A DNA stretch of 64,000 bases from Adiantum capillus-veneris (lineage: Eukaryota; Streptophyta; Polypodiopsida; Polypodiales; Pteridaceae): positions 5,202,045 through 5,266,044 of the forward strand of contig CM043959.1 in NCBI GenBank assembly GCA_014529385.2, in the 5' to 3' direction. Position numbers and translations under genes: made by a program. A model generated the notes under the pieces. It was given only the letters and a program-made list of their open reading frames with translations, had not been told where the DNA came from and made no database searches. This document shows positions 33,868 through 44,623 of this stretch, piece by piece; the stretch's first letter is position 1, and every line of letters begins with the position of its first letter.

Positions 33868-33872
33868 GTAGG
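33868..33872 (+). repeat. right target-site duplication of Gypsy-A (GTAGG)
   Basis: It pairs with GAAGG at 24897-24901 and is followed at once by the Gypsy-B integrase frame (GHCGIDT). Confidence 0.7.
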
Positions 33873-34839
33873 GCATTGCGGTATAGACACGATAGTGAAA
33901 GCAGTTGAGACATTCTTTTATTGGCCAATTTTGAGGAGAGATGTGGATGCCTTTGTGCGAGCATGCGTGATTTGCCAAAAGGTCAAGTTTGACAGGCAAA
34001 AGGCACCAAGATTTTTACAACCAATGCTTATTCTAGATAAGCTATGGAAAATTATTGCTATGGATTTTATCTTTGATCTTCCAAGAACTCCGATAGGGAA
34101 TGATGGTATGTATATGGACCATTATTTGCAGGTTTAGCAAGCAGGTTCATTTTATTCTTGTCAAGCAGAAGATAGAATCTGATCAAATGGCACAATTGTT
34201 TGTGTACAATGTTTTCAAGTACCGTAGTATGCCACAATCGATTGTTAGTGATCGTGATCTTCTTGAAGAGCTTGTTTTGGAGAGGCTTATTTGAAAACAT
34301 GGGCACCACGCTCAAGTTTTCCTCCTCGTTTGATCCACAAACTGATGGGCAGTCAAAAGAGGCTAATTCTATTGTCTTAGATCTGATGAAATTGTTATGT
34401 GTCAGGTAATAAGGTCAAGTGGGAAGAGTATCTACTCATGCTTGAGTATGCGTACAATAATATGTTGTATTCGTCACAAACAGGCAAGGCATCTTTTGAG
34501 ATTGTTAAGGGTGGCAAAAAGGTTCCTCCCATTTTGCACACAAAGGAAAAAAAATTCGAAGCAGATCGATATGTTGAGAATATGGATGAAATGTACAAGA
34601 AAATCAAGCTTTCCTTGGGGAAGACTCAGGCAAGGCAAAATAGGGCTACTGATCATCGACGTGAACTGTTGTTTTCACCTAGAGATGGGGTGCTCTTACG
34701 GTTTAAAAAGGCAAGGTTAAAGAAGATGAAGGGCAAGGAAAGGTTGTTTCCGAAGCTCAGTATGCGTTACTATGGGCCTTTTCAAGTACTTGACACACAG
34801 TCCATGGAAGCAACAACAACATGCCCTCTTCCCTTCTGA
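33873..34839 (+). pseudogene. gypsy integrase remnant (Gypsy-B)
   Basis: The H2C2 zinc-binding domain (HCGIDT to CVICQKVK, 33873-33990) is followed by the core with IAMDFIFDLPRT (first catalytic Asp), IVSDRD (second, about 34240) and FDPQTDGQSKEAN (catalytic Glu, about 34330). The C-terminal domain (34399-34839, open) has ATDHRRELLFSPRDGVLL and RYYGPFQVL, the usual chromatin-side fold before a chromodomain. Frames change at about 34135 and 34390. It continues the domain order begun at 22430. Confidence 0.88.
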
Positions 34840-34840
34840 T

Positions 34841-35229
34841 GTTTACAGCAATCGAAAATAGGGTCGTGCACACGCACTCCTTACTTGAGAGCTTTCATGA
34901 TCTTCCTTGCAAGCCCTAAAAACACCTATGAGCTCTTACAAGATTTCCACCAAGCCCTTCCTACACCTGTGCACCCTACCCACGTCTGATACTCTCATCC
35001 TCCTACGAACCATACCAAGTCTCATTCAACACCTTCAAGGTAGCCAGATCTAGTAATTTATACTTGAATCTTACTCTTTATGTCTTAAGTCTCATGATCG
35101 TTTTTTAGATGGGTAATGTCGATAGTTTTATTCTTTTCTTGACTATTGAAACAAAACTAAGACAAAAAAAAATTGAAGTCTTCGTGAAAAATATAAGTTG
35201 CATGCTTATTACCTTGAAGTCTCGGGCGT
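34841..35229. other. intergenic DNA after Gypsy-B
   Basis: No gene or LTR boundary is recognised. Confidence 0.5.
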
Positions 35230-35660
35230 GAGACTTAGGGCCAGTTTACATTGGGCTAGTTCACATGAGACTGACGTTCGCAACTGGTTGCCAACCAGTT
35301 GCAAACGTTTCAAGTTCCCATGAGAGGTTACCAAGGAAAACTATGGAACTGGTTTGTAACCAGTTGCAACGTTGCTTCAAGGGGAGGGGGTGGAGCCGGT
35401 GGGGAATTGCAGAAAAAGACAAGAACTTGAAAGGTGCACTTCATTTTTGTCCAATAAGCTTGAAGACACGTCTACTAAAATGGTGCAAAAAGCTCGCAGT
35501 AGGTCGCCATGGGAACTCGTTTGTTTTGCTTGTTGGCAGGTTGGGCACAAGTTCCCAACCTGCATGCCACATGAACAACACCATAGAAACTTGGTTGGGA
35601 GCTTGTGTGCAACAAGTTGCTAACCATTTAAGTTAACTAATGACAAGTTGCAATGCTGCT
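35230..35660. repeat. hairpin-rich segment with repeated AACTGGTT / AACCAGTT
   Basis: Two hairpins occur 67 bp apart: 35280-35302 (arms GCAACTGGTT and AACCAGTTGC, loop GCC) and 35347-35365 (AACTGGTT, TGT, AACCAGTT). Related CAAGTTGC and GGTTGGGA words follow to 35660. The left edge GGGCCAGTTTACATTGGGC resembles ends of some DNA-transposon families, but no matching right end is seen. An open frame at 35265-35636 has no domain. Confidence 0.6.
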
Positions 35661-36020
35661 CCTACCCATAAGGGTGGAGCAAAGACACAACCACGTGACA
35701 CGACATGTGCCAACAAGGAAAAGGCGCTTCTTTAGTCTTTAATTGGGAAAAAAAATCACGACAAAGAAATCTCAACGTCTCGTAATCTTCATGGGAACAA
35801 AACGTCTTGGGTTTGTGGCTGCAAAGATGTTGGCTACCTCGTCTTCAGGTGAACTGGCTCTTAGGCAGCAGCAGCAACTAGTGCTCACGTTTGCAAATTG
35901 AAACTCCAATGCCTTTTCACAGGGTGGCAAGGCCTCGTCAGCAAGGCTCAAGCTAGCTAATGCCAAGTGGCGGTGGGACCCTTGGGAACCGGGGCGAGCT
36001 TATGTCGGCATGGACACACA
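35661..36020. other. upstream region of the host gene
   Basis: Mixed composition with no repeat element domain. It probably contains upstream control sequence of the gene starting at 36130. A 36-codon open frame from ATG 35790 is not supported by anything else. Confidence 0.45.
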
Positions 36021-36021
36021 A

Positions 36022-36030
36022 TATATATAG
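36022..36030 (+). promoter_or_regulatory. TATA box of the host gene
   Basis: TATATATAG lies about 100 bp before the start codon at 36130. Transcription would start roughly 30 bp downstream, near 36055, giving a leader of about 75 bases. Confidence 0.65.
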
Positions 36031-36129
36031 CGGCTAGCCTACACACTTAACTAGATTCATTGTCTCGCCTTTTGCTCCGTTCCTTCGTGACCTATACAAA
36101 TCTCCTGATCTGCTGCAGACCTTTCTTTG

Positions 36130-36990
36130 ATGAAGACGATGATAGCCAATTACGAGCGGGGCTTGCTTCTGAGTGTTGTCCTCCCCATTGACGCCGATCA
36201 AGATTGCAAGTGGTGAGTTCATCGCGTGCGTACATGTCATCATCCGGTCCGAGGGTTTCCTTTGAAGCTCTCTTGTTTTCTTGCTTCTGCTTTCTAGGGT
36301 TTCTAATTGCTTCCTTCTTGTAGGAGTGACAGGGCATGGCTCGTGGACGAGGAAATTGCGCATGACAACGATGAAGCACCCTACCAGTTGAGTGCGAGGT
36401 CTGTTGAGCTAGAGAATTCAGATTGTACAGAAGAGGAGAGGGTGGCAGTGGAGCAATTGGCTGAGCTGAGGCGCATTCGCGACCTCTCTTTGCAAGAAGT
36501 TGCATTCACTGATTGCAGTTGCTCCAGCGAAAGTTCTTTCAACACTTACGATTTCGGCATCACACCGTCCTTAACATTGTCGCACGCATCGCGCCCAGCT
36601 GCTTGCGATCCCTCCATGAGCTCTCCTACTGCCTCTAGCTCTGCTGCATGTATTGTGGATATTTGGAATCTCAAGGACAGGCTGCAAGAGCAACAGAAAC
36701 ATGTATTGCAGCTGCAGTCGAACCATCATGAGGCTATAAAGGATGAATTTGAAGAGAATTTGGACTCATGGGCAGCAGTACCAGACAGACATGGCACTTA
36801 TTCTCCTTGTGATAAGCCAGATGATGTAGACAATGATGATGATGGCCGCCAGAGACCTCGAAGCAGACTGTTGTCGGAGATTTATCAACAGCAGTCGAGT
36901 GAATCACAACCTGAAAGGGTATTAAACAAAAGGAGGCGCAAAGGACTAGCTCGGATCCTGACAACGGGTCATTTACATGGGAAATTCTGA
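36130..36990 (+). CDS. host gene, two exons, 249-residue hypothetical protein
   Basis: I do not recognise the family. Exon 1 is 36130-36212 (MKTMIANYERGLLLSVVLPI...). Exon 2 is 36324-36990. The intron has G|GTGAGT and a pyrimidine-rich CTTCCTTCTTGTAG|G acceptor. Joining restores the frame across a TGG codon (KWSDRAW). The protein is acidic with Ser-rich stretches. Residues about 75-110 hold EEERVAVEQLAELRRIRDLSLQEVAF, a likely helix. A second helix contains DRLQEQQKHVLQLQ. The C-terminus is basic (NKRRRKGLARIL), possibly a nuclear or nucleic-acid contact region. Codon use and lack of stops differ from the surrounding decayed elements. A nuclear role is inference only. Confidence 0.72.
36213..36323 (+). 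other. intron of the host gene, 111 bp
   Basis: It begins GTGAGTTCATCG and ends TTCCTTCTTGTAG. It is T-rich towards the 3' end, as is usual for plant introns. Confidence 0.72.
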
Positions 36991-37212
36991 TTTGTGCACA
37001 CATCTGCGCAGGGTATGGCAAGGGGCTGGAAGAGGTGTGCCATTTCCTTCGGTTTTTAGATTATAATGTGTACAGATGCAGCAACGGTTGTGTACATGCA
37101 GGTGACATGAATGGTGCATACTGTACTGGCAATTAGTGAGCCCAATTTTTGGCAAGTGAGCCCAATTTTTGCCCTTTTTTCGTCATATATCATGCATACC
37201 CGTATAACTTGC

Positions 37213-37218
37213 AATAAA
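37213..37218 (+). terminator. candidate polyadenylation signal
   Basis: AATAAA lies 223 bp after the stop codon of the host gene, within T-rich sequence. Plant signals are degenerate, so the real site may differ. Confidence 0.4.
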
Positions 37219-37329
37219 ATTTTGCACTCACCAGCTAGCGAGAGTATGCAGAAGATCCTCACATGGAGCGTACCAGAGCTACTGTGTACAGCAGGCTCAT
37301 GTTACATTGGTGGAACTTGTAAATAGCAT

Positions 37330-38600
37330 ACATGGGCAGGTCATGCTATTTAATGTATGACAAGAATCATGTGTAAATTGAAAGTGTTCAATACAAAGAA
37401 AACGTTGTGCTCTCTCTCTGTCTCTCTCTCCCCTCTGTAAGCCGTTACTCACCGGACTTTTTCTTGATGGCCAAGCTGTAATTAGACAGCTCCTCTACAA
37501 AGGATACTTTTGCATTCATACTGAAGACTAGAATCAGCCATGTCAACTCTTTTGACAATGTTCACAAAACTTATATTGCTGATCAATGTTATCCATAAAT
37601 TAGACCCCTTTCAATATAGCGATTAAAGGGATATATTGACACCTTTGGATTCAGGTGTTTGTACATTGCATCAAATGATGTGGGTCATTGATCAAATTTT
37701 GAATGGAAACGCTTGAATTGTAGATAGGGATTCAGGGAATTGGTTGACAATGGACACCTTTGGATTTAGCTGGCGGAGAAGGGACTTATAATTACATATT
37801 TCATTTGAGGATGTATACTGTTGATCAAATTTTGAATGTGAATGTCTATTCTCCCGCTCCCCAACTACTAATTATAAGCCATTGGAGCATGTGATCGCAC
37901 TTCTAATTAATTATGAAATAAAAGGACTAAGGGGATAATTTATTGTTAAGACGTACAACCTTACCCGAATCCACGATATTACTTGAGAGACAATGTTTTT
38001 ATGGGAGGCCAGGAGCGCTCGCAGGGCAGTGGTGCTCACTACTGACGTCGCAGGGCGGGGTGCAGTAATTAGGATACGCATTAGTAGGGGGGCCCACTCA
38101 TTTTTAATCTCTTATTAGCCAGAATCTAGGAAGACGTCCTTGTTGAGTGAAAGTGAACGAGAAAGAAAAATGGGGTGATGCGCAAGCGAGGGTAGTAAGT
38201 ATCCAAGGTAGACGCAAGTAACGCACAAAAAAAGAACGGGGGGAGGGATAGGTGTGTGTGGCTAGTTTTTTCTTTCAAGTTGCAACTAGACAACAATTGC
38301 AACACAAATTGTTGGCATTTGTGGTTAGTAATGCCTCCCCCCCCCCCCCCCCCCCCTTCCCCCCCAAAAAAAAACCCCACCCCAAACCAAATCGGGAAAA
38401 AATAAAAATGCTTTCAAAACATCTTTAAATAAAGTCCACAAGTGAAGGGTGAGTCATGAAGGTGCAAAAGACTTTTTGTGTCATATAAAAAGAGGTGGTC
38501 TAGTGCACATTGATATATTTGTGTTTCTTTTCTCTCTTGTTTTTCCTTCAACGTTTCTTCTTTTTAAAGTTTATATCTTGGACATAATGTAGTGCTTGTA
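37330..38600. other. intergenic DNA downstream of the host gene
   Basis: It contains a short CT tract (about 37410-37432), a C run (38335-38356) and A run, and no gene. The stretch 38440-38540 has TGTCATATAAAAAG, a TATA-like box, but no associated frame. Confidence 0.5.
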
Positions 38601-38602
38601 AA

Positions 38603-39660
38603 GTATATGCATTCAGAGGGAATCATAGATGAATAAGCACTAGTGCCTGTTACACCCTATGCTGAGCTTAGTCCATCTACAATAATGGTAAAAGAAGATT
38701 GGTATAATTCACATCCACCACCAATGGAAGAACCTGTGACTTATACTACACCAGAATTTGCACTAATGTACTATGTAACTAATCAAGGTGTTAGACCTCC
38801 TATGGTAAGACCTATGATTAAGCCAAGAATTGGTAATTGTCACAACTGTGGTGCAGATGATCATTGGAAGAATGAATGTTTAGAGCATGACAAGAATATT
38901 AAGCTAGTTGAAGCTTTTTGTATGAAAAGTTGCAAAAAGGGAGGACACTTTCCTGAAGATTGTTCAAAAAATCCTTTAAACAAAGGTAAAACAGTAATGA
39001 ACGTAGCTCAAGTGATACCTAGTAGCTCATTCGAGAGTGAACCGATCGTTCCAATCAAGGTAATCACCAAAGCCCAAGTCAAGAAAAAGAAACACAACTC
39101 CTTTGATGATTCAGAGAATACTAAAATTTTCTCTCAAAAGACCAAAGGAAGTAGAAACAAAAGGTATGAGATGAGAAAACAAAAATAAAGGGCTGAAATC
39201 GAGGAGAAAACCAAGAAACTACTCTAGAAAAAAATGAAAAAAAATTGGAAGTGAAATCAAGGAAACCACCGTGAAATCTAGAGGATCAATTTTGATAGAC
39301 AAAATTTTTGAGCCAATTAATGCAGCCTTGGAAACTTACCAAGCGGAACTTAAAGCAGGAAAATGGAAAACGAATAGAAAAACTATCCCTCTCTAGTTAT
39401 AGAAGCAGCTAAGCTTGAAGCTTATCAAAATTTGGTAAGAATTACTCAAGAGATGCTTAAAAAACAAAAACCCAAGCTCGAGAGTATGGCAAAACCTGAG
39501 GAGCTTGTGGTAGGAACCAGTAAAGAGAAATCCAAAGTGGTGGTAAAACCCCACCTGGAAACAAAAGAGTCAGAACTCATAGTGCGTGACAGTGAAGATG
39601 CCTTAAACGAAATTCCATTCGTAGAAGAAGACGGGCCCGTACACTTATGAAAAAAAGTTA
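38603..39660 (+). pseudogene. gypsy gag (Gypsy-E)
   Basis: The first zinc knuckle is CHNCGADDHWKNEC (about 38838-38879), a canonical CX2CX4HX4C. The second, CMKSCKKGGHFPEDC (about 38919-38963), has CX3CX4HX4C spacing. Upstream is a Pro-rich stretch (WYNSHPPPMEEPVTY). Downstream is a Lys-rich linker in changing frames (39230-39650) that aligns with Gypsy-D gag at 52385-52699. The element starts within gag, so the capsid part is absent. Confidence 0.85.
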
Positions 39661-39758
39661 GAGAGATTGATGATGGGAGCCTAACTTTGAAGTCAACTCC
39701 TATAGAGGAAGTTTGGTTAGACAATCTACCTCCTTATATGAATATGGATGTATAATCC

Positions 39759-40340
39759 TTGTATGAGGATTACAGCGCCTCAAGAATGTTTAAACCAATG
39801 ACTCTGAAAACATTACCCTCTTACTTGGGAGATAACGAAGATGAATCCATAGTGTGTAAAACCACGCAAGTAAAGAGAGCGGAACAGACCTTAGAGGTAG
39901 ACAACATCCATTCAATCATGTTTACACCAATTCAATACACTCTTGCTTTAGGAGAACTGTTAAAAATCAGACCATATATATGGAATAATCTACAGAAAAC
40001 TCCAGAGAAAGTGGGGATAACCGGGCTAATCGTGAAAAATTTAGAAAAATTGAAACACGAATTGAATAACAAAAAGATTAGATCCGTTCCAATGAACAAA
40101 GTCGGAGAATACTACGAAGGGGAAGAAGGAAACACAACCCTTCTAGTAAGATATAATGATATAGAAACCATGGTAATACTGAATAGTGGGACAGGCATAG
40201 CCATAGCCACGAAAGCAGTATGGAAATCATGGGCCATTAGACAAACTCGAATGAAATTGCAATTGGCTGATGGACACTTCGAAAGACCCTTAGGACTGCT
40301 TGAAAAAGTGATAGTTAATTCATGTGGAATTGATTATTAA
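39759..40340 (+). pseudogene. gypsy retropepsin with catalytic Asp replaced (Gypsy-E)
   Basis: The frame of 193 codons contains EGEEGNTTLLV and then MVILNSGTGIAIA. The family's LDSG reads LNSG here, so the catalytic aspartate is lost. The partner block EIILGRSFMRQ follows after a stop (about 40385). Gypsy-A keeps the intact LDSGAG. Inactive. Confidence 0.88.
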
Positions 40341-40355
40341 CACACTTTTTCAATA

Positions 40356-41220
40356 GTGAACTTTGGAAAGAAACTCAATTATGAAATCATCTTGGGAAGA
40401 TCTTTCATGCGACAAGTACAACGCATCCAGGATTGGGAAAACAATTATCTGTACTTGAAGCAAGTGGGATCAATAACAAGGGTTAATTTAAAAGATCACA
40501 CTTATAGAGTTGTCATGAAAACACCCATACAAGAATTCGGTTCAGCCTCTTCGGTTAAAACTAAGCTTCCATATTGGTTGAACAAAGATACACCTATTTG
40601 GATGTGCGGAGCCTCTGAAAACAACGAGAGTTTAAAACGAAAAGAATGTATCTTAGAAAGGGATTTCACAAATGAAGTCTATGTACATGAATCCTTTCCA
40701 AAGAATTTTATTGAGCCATTTGATTGGACTCAAATCTTAACAACAATGGATGTATGTGTAAATACGTCTATGTCTACTCAATTTTGCAATGGGGACGGCT
40801 ATGACATAATTTCCATACAAATGATCTCAAAATTCAAGAATCCAAGGACTTGATGAAAGCTCAAAAAGTCTTTTCAGACCTCTACTATGATACAATAGAT
40901 GAGTTAGAAGAATATTTAGCTACCTCAGATAATTCGGGGTGAGAAAAAGAACATGTAAGAGCTAAACTATTCATGAAAGGAGGGGATGAAAAGTTTTTTG
41001 ACTTTTCAAACGAGAAACCGAGAAGACAGAAATGGTATAGAAGAAAAAGAGACACGAGAAACTTGAAAGCTAGATCTATGCCATCAATCTCCAATAGAAC
41101 ACATTTTTTGATGCAGATAGATACACATGACTGTGTCAAAGACAAGATCACTGGTAGATATCTTTTAAACGAAAAGCGGAAAATATCAAAAACATTGAGA
41201 AAAACAAGAAAGGAAACTTA
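40356..41220 (+). pseudogene. protease-RT linker region (Gypsy-E)
   Basis: It encodes VNLKDHTYR, PIWMCGASE, KRKECILERDF and FIEPFDWTQIL. The same blocks occur after the protease of Gypsy-A at 31140-31475. Beyond about 40850 the sequence is Lys/Glu-rich with stops. No known domain. Confidence 0.7.
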
Positions 41221-41363
41221 AGCAAAACCTAAATACCAGGACAAGGATTCAACCATGGCACGAGTCGAACGGAGAAAGAAGTATCAAGAGTTGAAGAAAG
41301 CTTTAAAGGACATATATGCAAATGAAATGGAAACCACTGAGGAGGAAGCTAACGATGTAATGA

Positions 41364-42176
41364 GTGTTCCATCCCATTACAAGAAATATACTCTGCAAGA
41401 CTGAAAAAATCATAGTCGAAAAACCTGCCAGAGAACTACGAAAGCAGGGTGAGTCCTATGAAGGACTTGAAAACGCAAAAAAGATAGATCTGGCCGAACC
41501 AAGAGAAGAGCTTAGACCTGCTTACATTGCAAACGACCTGATGGAAGATGAAGAAGATCTTTTGTTAAGCTTACTAAAAGAATACCGAGATATCTTTGCT
41601 TGGTCTTATAAGGATCTCAAGGGTGTTGATCTAGAAATCTATCAACATACCATACCTATGAGAGATGATGCGAAACCAAGTAGACAAAGGCCATACACTT
41701 ATAATGAGACATTTGCCAGAAAGATCAAAGAAGAGATAGAAAAGCTAAAGGAGGCCGAATTCATTTATGAAATTGAACACACAGATTGGGTGTTTCCAAT
41801 TGTGGTAGTACCCAATAAAAATGAAAAATTAAGGGTGTGTGTCAATCTCAAAAAAGTGAATGCAGCTACCATAAGAGACAACTTTCCTCTTCCAATCATT
41901 GAGCATGTTTTGGAATGAGTTGCAAGAAAAGAGGCTTACAAATTTTTAGATGGATTTTTGGGATACAATCAACTTTTGGTTGACCCCAAAGATCAGCATA
42001 AAACTGCCTTTGCAACTGAATGTGATATTTTTGCCTATCGGGTAATGCCTTTTGGGTTAACTAATGCTCCTACCACCTTTCAAAGATTGATGAGCCATGC
42101 TTTTAAAGAATATCTTTGGAATTTCTTGGAAGTATATATGGATGATCTATGTGTAGACTTTATAGGATTTTCTTAA
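41364..42176 (+). pseudogene. gypsy reverse transcriptase (Gypsy-E)
   Basis: Blocks present: RPYTYNETFARKIKEEIEKL, VFPIVVVPNKNEKLRVCVNL (about 41790-41850), a stop at 41916-41918, GYNQLLVDPKD, FAYRVMPFGLTNAPTTFQ (about 42030) and VYMDDL (42132-42149), the catalytic Asp pair. After YMDDL about 20 residues expected before NPEKY are deleted with a frame change. It would synthesise element cDNA. Confidence 0.92.
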
Positions 42177-42967
42177 ATCCTGAAAAGTACACATTTATGG
42201 ATAGACAAGGAAAAATTCTTGGACATATAGTGTCTAAAAATGGCATAGCTACTACTGATATGGATAAAATTCATGTTATTGTTGATTTACCTAGACCGAC
42301 AACAATAGAAGGGGTTCAAGCTTTCATGGGACATTGTGGATATTACAGGCGATTCATTTACATGTACACTATAATTGCAAAACCCATGTACAACTTGATT
42401 ACACACTTTGAATGGACTGATGAGTGTGAAGGATCCTTCATGAAGCTTAAGCAAGCTCTCACTTCAGCTCCAATATTGAAAGCACCAGATTGGAATAAGA
42501 TATTTCACATACATATAGATGCTTCCAATTTTGCCATTGGGTGTATCCTAGCTCAACCAAGAGACTGGAAAATCGATTTTCCTATTTCTTATGCTAGCAG
42601 ACAATTGAATATGACAGAGAAAAACTACACAACCACAAAAAGGAAAGGATTGGGAATGATCTATGCCGTAAAAAAGTATAGACATTACCTATTAGCAAAC
42701 AAATTTGTGTTCTTTGTGGACCACCACGCCTTATTGTACTTGGTCAACAAGCCATGCAACACAGCAAGAATCATGAGATGGTTCATTATTCTTTTGGAAT
42801 TTGATTTTACTATAGTTGTGAAAAAGGGCACCACTCATCAAAGAGCAGATCATTTGTCAAGGATTGTTTCAGGAGAACCACCTAAGGGAGTAGACGATGA
42901 TCTACCGATGCATATCTCTTCTTCGTGGAAATTATACTTCGATGGTCGGAAAACATGGTATCATTGA
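42149..42967 (+). pseudogene. RT thumb, RNase H and start of a second RNase H (Gypsy-E)
   Basis: An open frame of 272 codons. The RT connection has GHIVSKNGIATTDMDKI and YYRRFI. RNase H has HIDASNFAIGCIL (catalytic Asp), YTTTKRKGLGMIYAV (the usual catalytic Glu of TTERE is Lys), FVDHHALLYLV (Asp) and RADHLSRI (Asp). It ends with GEPPKGVDDDLP and SSWKLYFDG, the opening strand of the additional RNase H of Tat elements. That domain then breaks off after about ten residues. Confidence 0.88.
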
Positions 42968-42969
42968 TG

Positions 42970-43371
42970 ACAATAGCTCAAGTGAATTCGAAAATACCAC
43001 TTCCTATTACAATCAGATTAATCGAGCAATCAGCTATGTATCAACTACTAGCTGGAAGGTTGTACAAAAGAAATCGAGATGGAATATTGCTTTTATGTAT
43101 TAATCCTAAAGAGAAAACCCAATACCTAAGTCAAGCACATATTACGATAGTGGGACTTCACTTTGCAGAAGACCAAACTATGCAACGGATCTTGAGACTT
43201 GGAGTATTTTGACCAACTATGAGGAGGGATGTTCACTCATTTGTAAAACAATTTCCTTAATGCCAAAAACAAGCACCCATGCCTCACGTGACATTGTTTT
43301 AATTATCACTTGTTCCTAAGTGGAGTAACTATCTAGTTACTTACTTATCAAGTCGAACATTTCATGAGGAT
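42970..43371 (+). pseudogene. first integrase-type H2C2 module (Gypsy-E)
   Basis: Frame 1 reads YQLLAGRLYKRNRDG, then QAHITIVGLHFAEDQTMQ, a stop, PTMRRDVHSFVKQ and, after another stop, CQKQAPMPHV. This is the His-His-Cys-Cys zinc-binding pattern placed before integrase cores, with the first Cys replaced by Phe. It then continues in the same frame (PKWSNYLVTYLSSRTF) into the second, complete H2C2 module at 43372. Three stops lie in the stretch. Confidence 0.75.
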
Positions 43372-43719
43372 ATGAGTAAACATCGTCAAAGAGCAATTGA
43401 AATTGAAGCAAGAGACTATGCTCTTATTGGAAACCAATTGTATCGAAGAGGAAAGGATCAACATCTGCGTCTTTGTGCAATTGAAGACGAATATATTTGC
43501 ATTATAGAACAAGCACATGCTGGATTAGATGGAGGTCACTTTCCTAGTGAGACCACTGCGAGAGCAATCTTAATGGCAGGCATATGGTGTCCAACACTTT
43601 TTGCAGATGCCAAAGAATATGTTCAAAGGTGTGATGCATGTCAACGAGCAAAAATGCCAACCCATGTAGATAGCATGTCCTTAAGACCGATGATGGAGTC
43701 TAGAGCTTTTGCAAAATGA
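43372..43719 (+). pseudogene. second H2C2 module of integrase (Gypsy-E)
   Basis: An open frame of 115 codons: ALIGNQLYRRGKD, EQAHAGLDGGHFPSETTA (His-His), GIWCPTLF, and QRCDACQRAK (Cys-Cys). All four zinc ligands are kept. It is followed after one stop or frame change by the integrase core. Confidence 0.88.
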
Positions 43720-44530
43720 GGATAGACTTTGTTGGGCCAATACAGCCACCTGCTTATCGAACCCAAGCTCAATATATCATTGTAGCTAGGGACTATTTGA
43801 CCAAATGGACAGAGGCTAAAGCAACTCAAAAGAATGATGTCAGAACCACAACCGCATTCTTGTATGAGAATGTATTCACAAGATATGGATTGCCAATAGA
43901 AATTGTCAGTGAGATAGGAGAACTCGTTTCCTCAATGAGGTAGTGGAGTATCTACTTAATGAATTTATGGTCATCCATAACAAATCAGCTCCCTATCACC
44001 CACAAGCAAATGGACAAGCTGAGCATATGAATAAAATTCTTAGCTCGGTATTGACTAAAGTGGTTAGTTCAGGATGGACAGATTAAGAAATGCATCTCCA
44101 TGCCGCTCTATGGGCTTATCGAGTTTCATTTAAAACAGCTTCAAATGCTACACCCTTTAACCTTGTTTATGGTCTTGATGCCATACTGACGATAGAATTT
44201 CTATTACCGACACTAAGGGTAGCTAAGTATCTTGAGTGGACTGGACATGAATTGTCAGAAAGGCTTAAAGATTTAGAAAATCTTGAAGAGCAAAGTCTAA
44301 TTGTTGTAGTTCACATCTATGCACAAAAGTGGAAACAAAAATAGTTTTTTGATTCCCATCTAGTTACAAAGATCTTCAAAAAAGGGGACTTAGTTTTAAT
44401 CTATTCTCTTAAGCAACACATTCCCAAGTTTAAGAAAAAGGAAAACAAGCCGTTTATCATTAAAGACCTATCTCTAAGTGCATTAGTTAATTTGTCCATC
44501 CTAGATGGTGAACCAATGGCTAATTGAATT
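43716..44530 (+). pseudogene. integrase core and C-terminal domain (Gypsy-E)
   Basis: The core has RIDFVGPIQPP (first catalytic Asp). IEIVSEIGE appears where the family has IVSDRG, so the second Asp is lost. After a frame change, YHPQANGQAEHMNK (about 43995-44030) keeps the catalytic Glu. ALWAYRVSFKTASNATPF follows (44090-44344), then FKKGDLVLIYSL of the C-terminal SH3-like fold (about 44370-44410). Integrase would join element DNA to the chromosome; this copy cannot. Confidence 0.9.
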
Positions 44531-44623
44531 AGCGGATGTCTTTTAAAGAAATATAATTTTCCGCTAACCAATAAATTGATAGAAAAGACGCATGTACCAA
44601 AGCAAAGAAAGATATAACGATAG

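Larger units (their letters stand above)
22400..34840 (+). mobile_element. Gypsy-B: chromovirus-like gypsy pol remnant, split by Gypsy-A
   Basis: The left part (22400-24901) holds protease end, RT and RNase H. The right part (33868-34840) resumes in the integrase zinc-binding domain. Between them is the complete element Gypsy-A. Gag and both LTRs of Gypsy-B are missing. Stops and frameshifts throughout show it was dead or decaying, and it also received a 459-bp inverted-repeat insertion (23218-23676). Confidence 0.85.

Noticed and set aside
35265-35636. 123-codon open frame
   Set aside because: It runs through the hairpin segment; another overlapping frame is also open; no motif.
43716-43943. 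Separate gene for an integrase core
   Set aside because: It continues the Gypsy-E polyprotein; the ATG is internal and the frame is broken on both sides.
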